DNA of 64,000 nt, taken from the NCBI GenBank assembly GCA_002737345.1, contig NSIK01000010.1:1014-65013 (forward strand), read 5' to 3'. Shown piece after piece: positions 40,333 to 49,118 of the stretch (positions within the stretch are counted from its first letter, which is position 1; each line of letters begins with the position of its first letter). The position numbers were made by a program, and so were the translations under genes. Under the pieces are notes generated by a model. That model did no database searches and had not been told where the DNA came from. It saw only the letters and a list, made by a program, of their open reading frames with translations. This DNA comes from Nitrospirota bacterium (GTDB taxonomy: Bacteria > Nitrospirota > Nitrospiria > Nitrospirales > Nitrospiraceae).

Positions 40333-41658
40333 ATGCATATCAGTGTCATTGGAACCGGCTACGTCGGACTAGTCACAGGAGCCTGTTTTTCGGAATTCGG
40401 CATGACCGTGACCTGTATGGACACAGATGCCAAGCGGATCGCCAGACTGGAGAAGGGCGATGTGCCCTTCTATGAACCGGGAATCTCGGAGCTCGTCGCC
40501 AAAGGCGTCAGAGAGAACCGCATCAGCTTTACCACCGACCTTGCCAAGGCCGTCGACAAGGCCGTCGTCATCTTCATTGCAGTCGGCACCCCGCCGCGAG
40601 CCGACGGGTCGGCCGACCTCTCCTATGTCGAAGAAGTGGGCCGCGGCATCGCCAGAACCATGACCGGCTACAAAGTCATCGTTACCAAGTCAACCGTCCC
40701 GGTGGGAACAGGGGAAAAGCTGCGCGAAGTGATCAATGCCAACCAATCGGGTAAGTTCGGCTTCGACATCGTCTCCAATCCTGAGTTCCTCCGTGAAGGA
40801 TCCGCCATCGAAGACTTCATGAGGCCGAACCGGGTCGTCATCGGCGCAGACAGCGAGCAGGCCATTGCGATCATGAAAGATCTCTATCGCCCCCTCTACC
40901 TCATCGAAACGCCCTTCGTCGTGACTGATATCCCGACGGCCGAAATGATCAAATACGCCTCTAACGCCTTCCTCGCCACCAAAATTTCCTTCATCAACGA
41001 AATTGCGACCGTCTGTGAACGGGTCGGCGCCGACGTGCAGATGGTGGCGAAAGGGATGGGACTCGACAACCGGATCGGATCGAAATTTCTCCATGCGGGA
41101 CCGGGATTCGGTGGATCCTGTTTTCCCAAAGATCTGGCCGCGCTGGTCCAGACAGGCGAACGAGTCGGCTCCCCCATGCAGATCGCAGGAGCCGCAGCCC
41201 TCGTCAACGAGCAACAGCGGGCCAGAATGATTGAAAAGATTACGAAGGAAACAGGGGGACTCAAGGGCAAGACGTTCGCGATGCTGGGCCTCTCCTTCAA
41301 GCCCAACACGAACGATTTACGGGATGCACCAGCCTTGGGCATTGCGCAGGAACTCATCAAGCAGGGCGCCACGGTTCGCGCCTACGATCCGGCCGCGCTG
41401 GAGGAAGCCTGTCAAATCGTGCAAGGCCTCGTCCCCTGCAAAGACGCGTACGAAACAGCAGAGGGAGCGGATGCCTTGATTCTCATGACCGAATGGAATG
41501 AGTTCCGAACCCTCGATTTCGACAGACTGAAGAACCTCTTGCGGCAGGCCCTCTTCTTCGACCTGCGCAATGTCTATGATCCCGACCGAATCGCGGGCTT
41601 CGGCTTCCGGCATATTTCGGTCGGGAGACCCAGCAAGGCGCCTTCGCAGGCCAAGTAG
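40333..41658 (+). CDS. ugd: UDP-glucose 6-dehydrogenase
   Basis: MHISVIGTGYVGLVTGACFSEFG; GPGFGGSCFPKDLAAL; FLREGSAIEDFMRPNRVVIG. Confidence 0.96.
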   Translation: MHISVIGTGYVGLVTGACFSEFGMTVTCMDTDAKRIARLEKGDVPFYEPGISELVAKGVRENRISFTTDLAKAVDKAVVIFIAVGTPPRADGSADLSYVEEVGRGIARTMTGYKVIVTKSTVPVGTGEKLREVINANQSGKFGFDIVSNPEFLREGSAIEDFMRPNRVVIGADSEQAIAIMKDLYRPLYLIETPFVVTDIPTAEMIKYASNAFLATKISFINEIATVCERVGADVQMVAKGMGLDNRIGSKFLHAGPGFGGSCFPKDLAALVQTGERVGSPMQIAGAAALVNEQQRARMIEKITKETGGLKGKTFAMLGLSFKPNTNDLRDAPALGIAQELIKQGATVRAYDPAALEEACQIVQGLVPCKDAYETAEGADALILMTEWNEFRTLDFDRLKNLLRQALFFDLRNVYDPDRIAGFGFRHISVGRPSKAPSQAK

Positions 41659-41665
41659 CAATGCG

Positions 41666-42376
41666 TTAGGTCAGTCGCGGCGCTTCGGCGTCCTTGGCTT
41701 CCTCTTTTGTTTTCGGCTTATAGCCCATCCGGTCCAAGACCTTCATCACCCGCGTCTTCAAGCGATCGTCTGCATCGGCCAGCGCGGTGGCCAAGGGCTC
41801 GACGGCAGGCTTGCCAATCTTCCGGATAATTTCCGTCACGGATTGCCGAATCTCATCTTCCTCCGACACCAGTAGGGGCACGAGCGAGGACACGGCTGGC
41901 CCGCCGATTTTGATCAACGAATCGTAGGCACGCTGCCGGACATCGCCGACTTCATCCGCCAAGGCATCGACCAGGGGGCGCACGGCGCGCACTTCTTTCA
42001 GTTCACCTAACACTTCCGCCGCATATTTCCGATTGAGCCAATGGGTGTCTTTCAGATCCAGCAGCATCGCGTCAGCGCGCGCCGCATTGGGATCCTTCGC
42101 GCGAATTCGGAAGCTCTTGGCAACCCGCTTGCCACCTTCTTCAACGACACGGATCGTGGCGCCATCCCCGACCTTGAGCTTCTTCAGCTCTTCAAGCGCC
42201 TCGTCGTCCACATCCAGCACGACTGTTTTGCCGTCGTAGGCCAACAGTTCGACTTCGATCTGCTTCGTCTCAGGGTTCACCGCAACGACCCGTTCCGTCA
42301 CGAGATTAAACCCGTCCTTCTTCACGCCGCCCTTCGGACCGATCTGAATCAACTTTGCAGGAGCTTCATCCGCCAT
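41666..42376 (-). CDS. HEAT-repeat protein with N-terminal beta-rich domain
   Basis: N-terminus VVAVNPETKQIEVELLAYDGKTVVLDVDDEAL..., then HEAT units (VGDVRQRAYDSLIKIGGPAVSSLVPLL). Confidence 0.88.
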   Translation of the reverse strand: MADEAPAKLIQIGPKGGVKKDGFNLVTERVVAVNPETKQIEVELLAYDGKTVVLDVDDEALEELKKLKVGDGATIRVVEEGGKRVAKSFRIRAKDPNAARADAMLLDLKDTHWLNRKYAAEVLGELKEVRAVRPLVDALADEVGDVRQRAYDSLIKIGGPAVSSLVPLLVSEEDEIRQSVTEIIRKIGKPAVEPLATALADADDRLKTRVMKVLDRMGYKPKTKEEAKDAEAPRLT

Positions 42377-42405
42377 GATGTATATCCTTTACCTCGAAAT
42401 AAAAA

Positions 42406-43170
42406 TTACGGCTTTGCTTTCCATCCGAAACTTGCCAGGACACCCTCGACCGTTTCCTGCACCATTGTGTTCTCATCTTCGAGCAGCGGGAGCAAGGGAT
42501 CGATCGCTTCCTTCGCCCCGAGCCGCGCAAGCGACTCCGCCGCATTCCGCCGCACGAGCCAATCTTCATCCTTAAGCGATTCAATCAACGAGGCGACTCC
42601 GCGCGCATCGCCGATCTTGCCCAAGGCTTCGGCCGCATGGCGCCGCACCATCCAATTATTACCCAAAAGTCCCTCGATCAAGGCATCCACGGCCCGCGCG
42701 TCGCCGATCTTTTTCAGCACCCGCGCCACGTCCTCGCGTACCGTATTATCGGTCAGTGCCTCGATCAACCCCGGCACCGCCCGAGCATCGCCAATACGCT
42801 CCAACGCCCACACGGCAGCGGTCCGCACCGCGCCGTCTTTGTCCTTGAGAGCCTTCACCAAGGGATCAATGCCCCGCGGATCTTTCAGCTTCCCCAACCC
42901 AGCTGCCGCCTGTTCGCGAATCGCCCATTCATCGTCCGTCAGCGCCTCGATCAAGGGATCGACGACGGTGGGACCGATCCGCACGATCGCGCTGGTCGCC
43001 GCTTCCCTAATCAACACATCTTCGTCCGCCATGAGCGCGATCAGCGGCCCCACTGCGTCCTCACCCACCTGACTCAAACTGGCAATCGCATGGTCGCGAA
43101 GCGTTTCGTTGTCGTCTCGAAGAGCTCCGATCAGTTGTTCAATCCGTTCCACCTGCACATTGTCACTCAT
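42406..43170 (-). CDS. HEAT-repeat (PBS-lyase-like) protein
   Basis: Repeats such as DPLVKALKDKDGAVRTAAVWALERIGDARAVPGLIEAL; start MSDNVQVERIEQL. Confidence 0.92.
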   Translation of the reverse strand: MSDNVQVERIEQLIGALRDDNETLRDHAIASLSQVGEDAVGPLIALMADEDVLIREAATSAIVRIGPTVVDPLIEALTDDEWAIREQAAAGLGKLKDPRGIDPLVKALKDKDGAVRTAAVWALERIGDARAVPGLIEALTDNTVREDVARVLKKIGDARAVDALIEGLLGNNWMVRRHAAEALGKIGDARGVASLIESLKDEDWLVRRNAAESLARLGAKEAIDPLLPLLEDENTMVQETVEGVLASFGWKAKP

Positions 43171-44263
43171 CGTCGTCCTGCCCTCCCTGGCTCCCGACAG
43201 GCGTCCCGTCGAGCGCTTCCAGTTTATCGGCAATCAAGCCTGAATTGTACGCAACAAGGCCATCCCGGTCTGTCCTCAACCGGTCGAACAATTCTTTGTA
43301 CGGACGCAGCACTTCCACATCCTTCACTTTAGCTAAAGCTTCCATGGCAAAGACCCTAAGCGGGCGAATGGGAATGGCCTCGATATAAAGTTGCGATGGC
43401 CTGGCATCGCCGATCAACCCCAGCGACTTCATCGCCAGTTCCTTCACGCCCGTATCCTTATCGCTCCGCAGCCGTTCCATCAAAGGCTCTACCGCGCGGA
43501 CATCACCGATCTTACCCAGCAAGTCGGCCGCGGCTTCACGGATGACCCAATCATCGTCCTCAAGATACTCGATTAAGATCTCCACGCTCGGACGCCCGAT
43601 GGCCAGGAGATTGATCACGGTGCTCATGCGAGCCTCTTCCCGTTCGCTCAACTCTTCAATCGCGCGAAGATTGTCGAAGACCTCGTTGATGCGCTCACGA
43701 ATGGCGGTCAACTTCTTCAGCGTCCGCACGGCAATGTCGCGAATGGCCGGCTGCCCCATGGCCGCGATAAAGGCATCCGACGACCGGGGGTCGAGCAGAC
43801 GCTCCAACATCGTCGCGGCCATGATCTGCGCTTCCGGATCTTGATGGGTCAGCAGCGTGCTCAAAGGCCCGATGGCATTGGGAATCACCCCTAACAACTG
43901 CGAGACCACCAGGCGAGTCTCCTCATCCTTCGATTCATAGAACAGGGAGGTCAGAGCCGCGGCGGTCGTCTCGTCCAGCACACCGGCCATATGTTCCAGC
44001 GCCGATGCGCCGGCCTTGCGGACCGCTGCATCTTCATCGCGCAGCAAACCGACCAGAGGCACACCGGCTTGCGGATCGTTCACGCGAGCCAACATAGCGG
44101 CCCCCTCGGCTTTCAGCGCCGGCGCACCGGTCGCCAGCACCTCGACCAACGCCTGCACCGCGCGGGGGCCGCCGGACAGGCAGGCCGCCGTCGCTCTCAT
44201 CCGTCGCCAATCCTCTTCATGGACGAGCTCGGATACTAGCGTTTCAATCGTTTCTTTGGCCAT
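43163..44263 (-). CDS. HEAT-repeat protein
   Basis: DDWVIREAAADLLGKIGDVRAVEPLMERLRSDKDTGVKELAMKSLGLIGD. Confidence 0.92.
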   Translation of the reverse strand: MAKETIETLVSELVHEEDWRRMRATAACLSGGPRAVQALVEVLATGAPALKAEGAAMLARVNDPQAGVPLVGLLRDEDAAVRKAGASALEHMAGVLDETTAAALTSLFYESKDEETRLVVSQLLGVIPNAIGPLSTLLTHQDPEAQIMAATMLERLLDPRSSDAFIAAMGQPAIRDIAVRTLKKLTAIRERINEVFDNLRAIEELSEREEARMSTVINLLAIGRPSVEILIEYLEDDDWVIREAAADLLGKIGDVRAVEPLMERLRSDKDTGVKELAMKSLGLIGDARPSQLYIEAIPIRPLRVFAMEALAKVKDVEVLRPYKELFDRLRTDRDGLVAYNSGLIADKLEALDGTPVGSQGGQDDDE

Positions 44264-44280
44264 AATATTTCCGCGGCCCG

Positions 44281-45372
44281 TTACACCCGCCCAGCCCGCC
44301 AGCCTACTCTAGCCAGGGTATCTTTGACATGATAGAGAATATTCTCATCCGACTCACGGGTCAGCACGGCCAGCAACGGCGCAATCACGGCATCTCCGAA
44401 TCGGGTCAGCGCCTCCGCTGCTTCCGCCCGCGTCACCGTATAACGGAGCGCCTTCATGAGCGACGGGATGGCCGCTTCGTCTCGGATCGTACCCAAAGCC
44501 CTGACCGCCGCGCCCATCGTCAGGATTTCTTCATCCCACTGATCGCTGCAGCCATCAATCGGGCGCGCCGCCTCCGGTTGATCCACTCGCTCAATGACCG
44601 CAATCAACATTGGCACCGCAGAACGGTGGCCGATCCGGCCCAACGCCTCAACCGCCAGAGGCCGCAGCCCAGTGGTGTTCATCGCCGTCACTAGAAACTC
44701 AACGGCTCGCGCATCCCCAATCTGACCCAGCGCGCGGACTGCATCCTCGCGAACCGCCCGATCCCGATCGTTGAAGAGCACCGATAGCAGAGGGTCGACC
44801 GCCTCTGGCGACCTGGTTTTCCCCAAGGCCTCAACCGCATGCAGCCGCACGAGCCATTCCGTATGGGTCAGCGCGTCGAGCAGCGACGAGAGGGCCGCCT
44901 CCCCAATCGCCGCAAGGGCCGTTGAGGCCTCCTCTCGCACGGCCTTCACCTTGTCCTGTAACAACGGCACCAGCGGCGCCACCGATTCAGGATCTTGAAT
45001 CCGCCCTAACGCTTTAGCCGCATGCATCCGCACGATCCAGTCGGGGCTCTTGAGCGCCTTGATGAGTGGCGCGACCACCCGCACATCGGCAATAGCGGCT
45101 AGCACCGACGAGGCCAACTCCTGAACTGTGAGCACCGGATCGGAGAGACACGCCCCCAACGTCGTCACGGCCGGCTCGCCGATAGACAAGAGAGCGCCAG
45201 TCGCCGCATCGCGCACTGCGCGGTCACCGTCACGCAACACAGAAACCAACGGCGCCACCGCCCTCGGATCCCGCAGCCGTCCCAGCATCGTGGCGGCCTC
45301 TTCACGAATCGCCCAATCTTCGTCCTTGAGCGCCGCGATCTGTTCGGCTACTGCGTCTGCCATATCGTTCAT
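44281..45372 (-). CDS. HEAT-repeat protein
   Basis: KDEDWAIREEAATMLGRLRDPRAVAPLVSVLRDGDRAVRDAATGALLSIGEPAV... Confidence 0.93.
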   Translation of the reverse strand: MNDMADAVAEQIAALKDEDWAIREEAATMLGRLRDPRAVAPLVSVLRDGDRAVRDAATGALLSIGEPAVTTLGACLSDPVLTVQELASSVLAAIADVRVVAPLIKALKSPDWIVRMHAAKALGRIQDPESVAPLVPLLQDKVKAVREEASTALAAIGEAALSSLLDALTHTEWLVRLHAVEALGKTRSPEAVDPLLSVLFNDRDRAVREDAVRALGQIGDARAVEFLVTAMNTTGLRPLAVEALGRIGHRSAVPMLIAVIERVDQPEAARPIDGCSDQWDEEILTMGAAVRALGTIRDEAAIPSLMKALRYTVTRAEAAEALTRFGDAVIAPLLAVLTRESDENILYHVKDTLARVGWRAGRV

Positions 45373-45378
45373 AGCCTG

Positions 45379-46743
45379 CTAACCCCGTTGCGCAAAATCT
45401 CCCGACGGACCGAATCGGCCCGTGTCACCCAGGGGCATGTCCACCCGGGCATTGTCGACCACGCTCGAATTGACGGTGATGTCTTCCGGCGCCGGCATCC
45501 AGCCCAATTTTTCAAGAGTCTCCAGCGTCAATTGCCGCAAGGCATCTTTCGCCGTGAGTCGAACCGACGCGTAGGACAGCACTCGCTCCCCTTCTTTAAC
45601 CACTTCAGACGCTTTCGGATCATACAAAAAGGCAATCAGCGGCTCAATCGCCGTATCGCCGATGGTTGCCAGGGCGGCGCTGGCCTTTTCACGCAAGACT
45701 CCATCCTTCAAGAGCATGATCAAATCGGGAATGACGCGCGGATCGCGGAACTGACCCAGCGCCGTGGCCGCCGCTTCCTTAATGAAGGCATCTTCGCTGA
45801 CGATACAACCGGGAGTCGGGGTTCCGTCCTGGCGAATGCCCTTCCCCTTCAACGCATCCAGCACCGGCGGCAGGGCACGAGGATCGCCGATCATGCCAAG
45901 CGACGCAATGGCGTGCCGCTTCACGACCCCGTCCTTCATCGCTTCAATCAAGGCATCGATGGCCCGGGGATCGCCGATCTGGCCCAGCGCGATCGTGGCA
46001 TCTTCGCGGACGGCCCGGTCCGGATCTTTCAACGTGGCAATCAGAATGTCGACGACCTTCGAGTCTCGCACCCAGGTCCGGCCGATTTGATAGTCAGTGG
46101 TCATCCCGCCGAGCGCGCGGGCGGCATGGCATCGGACGATAAAATCTTTATCCGTGAGACATTCCATCAGCGGATCGACGGACGGCTGGCCGATCGAGAT
46201 GAGGGCAGTCCCGGCCGTTTCTCGCACCGTTTTCGAGGGATCGCGGAATAGTTTGGTCAGGACCGGGATCGCTTTGGGATCGCGGATCTTGCCCAACGCC
46301 TCTGCTGCCGCGCTCTTCACGGCGCCGTCGCGATCACGACAGACGAGCATGAGAGCCTCGGCGGCTTTCGGGTCTTTGATTTCCCCGCAGGTTTTCGCGG
46401 CATGTTCACGGACGCGCCACCGCTCGTCCTTCAATGCGGCGAGTAGGCGATCGACCGTTACGGCTCCCATCGCGGCCATGGCCTCGACGGCATCGTTCCG
46501 CACATCCATGGTGGAGTCGTTGAACAGAACAATGAGCGCTTCCACGGCTTTGGGCCCGCCGATCTTGGCCGCGCCACGGCCCGCATGGGCCCGCACGGTC
46601 CAATACTCATCCCCGCACGCGCCAATCAGCGCGTCCAACGTGGCGGGGTTTGCAAGTTCGGCGAGGGCCTTGGCCGCCTCTTCACGTGTGGCATCGTCGG
46701 CATCCTCGAGTGCTTCTAAGAGATCATCAAGCGCCTGGCCCAT
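45379..46743 (-). CDS. HEAT-repeat protein (largest of five)
   Basis: DPDRAVREDATIALGQIGDPRAIDALIEAMKDGVVKRHAIASLGMIGDPRALPPVLDAL... Confidence 0.93.
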   Translation of the reverse strand: MGQALDDLLEALEDADDATREEAAKALAELANPATLDALIGACGDEYWTVRAHAGRGAAKIGGPKAVEALIVLFNDSTMDVRNDAVEAMAAMGAVTVDRLLAALKDERWRVREHAAKTCGEIKDPKAAEALMLVCRDRDGAVKSAAAEALGKIRDPKAIPVLTKLFRDPSKTVRETAGTALISIGQPSVDPLMECLTDKDFIVRCHAARALGGMTTDYQIGRTWVRDSKVVDILIATLKDPDRAVREDATIALGQIGDPRAIDALIEAMKDGVVKRHAIASLGMIGDPRALPPVLDALKGKGIRQDGTPTPGCIVSEDAFIKEAAATALGQFRDPRVIPDLIMLLKDGVLREKASAALATIGDTAIEPLIAFLYDPKASEVVKEGERVLSYASVRLTAKDALRQLTLETLEKLGWMPAPEDITVNSSVVDNARVDMPLGDTGRFGPSGDFAQRG

Positions 46744-46756
46744 AGGTGCCGCTCCT

Positions 46757-47191
46757 CTACGGATAGTAGTTATCGCGCTGGCCGCCGTGCGGATAGGTGC
46801 GGCTGCAACGGATGGTTAAGGTCTGGGTCCCTCGTCCCTCCACACATTGGTCGAGGGACTGGGCAATATCCAACTTTCCCTCCAGATTCACCGCGAAGGG
46901 AAAATCAAAGGTGAAACTGATGAATTTATATTTGCCTGGTTTCAATTTGAGCGCGCGGGACTCGGTCGTTCTATGGGCATCCATGGACTCGGGGTCCGAG
47001 GCCTGGATGAGAGGAGTGACGCCTGGCACATACCACCAAGTCTGAGGATTAATCTTCGTCGCGTCGATGGTGATGACATGTTCCTGCGTATAGGCGGCAG
47101 GAGGACCGGCCGCGATGGCCGAAAGGAGCGTCGCGGAGCTCAGCAACCCTCCCGCCAGACAACCCATCATGTACCGTTGCACAGTCTGCAT
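46757..47191 (-). CDS. Small exported protein of unknown function
   Basis: MQTVQRYMMGCLAGGLLSSATLLSAIAAGPPAAYTQEHVITIDATKINPQTWWYVPG...; between the HEAT genes and the AP-superfamily gene. Confidence 0.75.
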   Translation of the reverse strand: MQTVQRYMMGCLAGGLLSSATLLSAIAAGPPAAYTQEHVITIDATKINPQTWWYVPGVTPLIQASDPESMDAHRTTESRALKLKPGKYKFISFTFDFPFAVNLEGKLDIAQSLDQCVEGRGTQTLTIRCSRTYPHGGQRDNYYP

Positions 47192-47199
47192 TCTGTGAC

Positions 47200-48198
47200 C
47201 TATTCCAGGGATACTTTTGGAGCGGCGACAAAGTCCGCCTGAAAGATTTCTTCCACGGCATGGCTTTCCCATTCTGTATGGGTCTGCAATCCCAGCGTCC
47301 GCATCACGGTCGCGCCCGTATCTAAAATAGAGACAGGCTGGTGGATCGCATAACCATGCTTGATCCCCACCCCCGAGGCAATCCAGGGCACCATCGGGAC
47401 GGCTGCGTCCGCCTGCTCCTGACCAGGATCCCGGCCCTCAGCACTGAGCGAGGTGACGAACAGGGTCGTTCCCTTGATCAGCCTTTTTTCTTTATAGAGA
47501 TCCAACACGGAATTGATCGCCTTATCCACCGAGCGCAGGGCCTCGCGATATTCCTTCGAAGTCCAACCCCGAGCTGTGCCAGCGCGGCCAGCCTCAGGAA
47601 GATGCACAACCAGGAAATGCGGCAAAGCCGAGATGGCATGGCCGTACCCATGACCGCTGGTCGCTTTTTTGAAATATTGACGAATGTAGGACACGATCCG
47701 GTCCGTGCTGCATTCAGGCTTCAGGGGCCCGCACATCTGATAGTCGGTGTAGGGCTCCGGTCTCGCCAGCTGATAGAGCGATTCGTCCATGAGGAAAATC
47801 GCGCTGTCGCGGCCCCCGCTGAGATCGAGATAGTCAAACACGCTCGGAGCGCGTGGATAGCCGCGGCTGAATTCAAAGACGTTCCAGGTAATGCCGTGCT
47901 TTTCGACCGGCATCCCCGTAATCAACGACGCCATCGTCGGGAGCCGCAAAGCTGGCTTCACCGCCGTAGCCGACCAGGTGACAGACCCGTCCTTCACCAA
48001 CTGGCTAAGGATCGGCATCGTGCCGCCCTTCAGGGAGTCCTGGCTAAACCCTTCCAGGACGAAAAGAATCACATGTTCGGTCTGAACCGTTGAAACAGGA
48101 GCGGCCACCGCCGCGCCATTCTGGAGCAACAAACCGAGAGACAGGCACGATGTGGCAAATATTCGAAATGACCATCCGCGATGGAGGCGACGTAACAT
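47200..48198 (-). CDS. Exported alkaline-phosphatase-superfamily (type I phosphodiesterase/sulfatase-like) protein, probably catalytically degenerate
   Basis: HVILFVLEGFSQDSL; KPALRLPTMASLITGMPVEKHGITWN; VDKAINSVLDLYKEKRLIKGTTLFVTSLSAEGRD. Confidence 0.8.
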   Translation of the reverse strand: MLRRLHRGWSFRIFATSCLSLGLLLQNGAAVAAPVSTVQTEHVILFVLEGFSQDSLKGGTMPILSQLVKDGSVTWSATAVKPALRLPTMASLITGMPVEKHGITWNVFEFSRGYPRAPSVFDYLDLSGGRDSAIFLMDESLYQLARPEPYTDYQMCGPLKPECSTDRIVSYIRQYFKKATSGHGYGHAISALPHFLVVHLPEAGRAGTARGWTSKEYREALRSVDKAINSVLDLYKEKRLIKGTTLFVTSLSAEGRDPGQEQADAAVPMVPWIASGVGIKHGYAIHQPVSILDTGATVMRTLGLQTHTEWESHAVEEIFQADFVAAPKVSLE

Positions 48199-48663
48199 AT
48201 CCACAGACCAGTCCTTCCTGTTCCAAGACGACATTTAAGCTATCATGGCGTTTTCCACCAAGGCAAGGGAGGCAGGGGGCTCCGCAGGCATGATTCATCA
48301 GGGTTCATGCGGCCAGGGAGCCTTCCGGCAGAATGGTCAAGAGTCGATGCCCGTGCTATGGCTATAGGGGCCTCGTGGCTGGCAAAGAGCCGGCCCTGAG
48401 GCCTCAGTTCTAATCTAGCGAGGAAGAGGGAGATGCCGGATATCTGTGCTCAACAGGCGCCAGCTCGCTGGACGCTTCCTCACATCGGACAACCCTCCCT
48501 GAGCCTCTTCGCTCTCCTGCTCATCCTGCCTGCAACCGAACCCAGCACCGTCACTCGTCGCCGCTCCGCCAGACAGACCAGCCCGTCGAGCATTTTCGTC
48601 TTGAAAAAAGCGCCAAATCCAGCGACAGTCGCCCTACTGTAATCAGTTCAGGAGGTCTTTCCA

Positions 48664-49065
48664 ATGACACGATTTATCCTACTCACTCTGTGTGTATTAT
48701 TAATGACCAGCGACGCATGGGCAAAATGGACACAGAGCGGAGAAAATGAAGGCGGCATCCTCACCCACTATGTGGACCGTGGCACAATACGACGCACAGG
48801 ACATCTAACAAAGATGTGGGCACTGCAGAACTTTGCGGCTGCACAGGCTTCGGCCAATAATGGAAAGCCCTTTCGATCAAAGAAGGTGCGATTTGAGTTT
48901 GACTGTCGTGATGAGAAGCACCGACTCCTCGCATCCTTTTGGTATGCAGGACTAATGGGGAGAGGCGACATCGTTGTTTCAAGCACAACGCCGGGCACGT
49001 GGGCGCCTATTATCCCGGACAGCGTGCAGGAAACCTGGTGGAGGATTGCGTGCAAGAAGAAATGA
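48664..49065 (+). CDS. Exported surface-adhesin-E-like protein
   Basis: Signal peptide; YVDRGTIRRTGHLTKMWALQNF... KVRFEFDCRDEKHRLLASFWYAG... DSVQETWWRIACKK. Confidence 0.6.
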   Translation: MTRFILLTLCVLLMTSDAWAKWTQSGENEGGILTHYVDRGTIRRTGHLTKMWALQNFAAAQASANNGKPFRSKKVRFEFDCRDEKHRLLASFWYAGLMGRGDIVVSSTTPGTWAPIIPDSVQETWWRIACKKK

Positions 49066-49118
49066 TTGAAATACTTCACGCTTATACATCGCGAATAACA
49101 TCGGGTATGTAACTCACC

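Noticed and set aside
42041-43072. 343-aa plus-strand ORF and other long ORFs antisense to the HEAT genes (45388-46251, 46097-46819)
   Set aside because: They mirror the repetitive HEAT coding pattern and lack independent domain signatures.
41666-46743. Recurring short DNA motifs in the HEAT genes considered as a CRISPR or tandem-repeat array
   Set aside because: The repeats are degenerate, in-frame with about 30-residue protein units, and lack constant repeat/spacer lengths. Explained by protein HEAT repeats.
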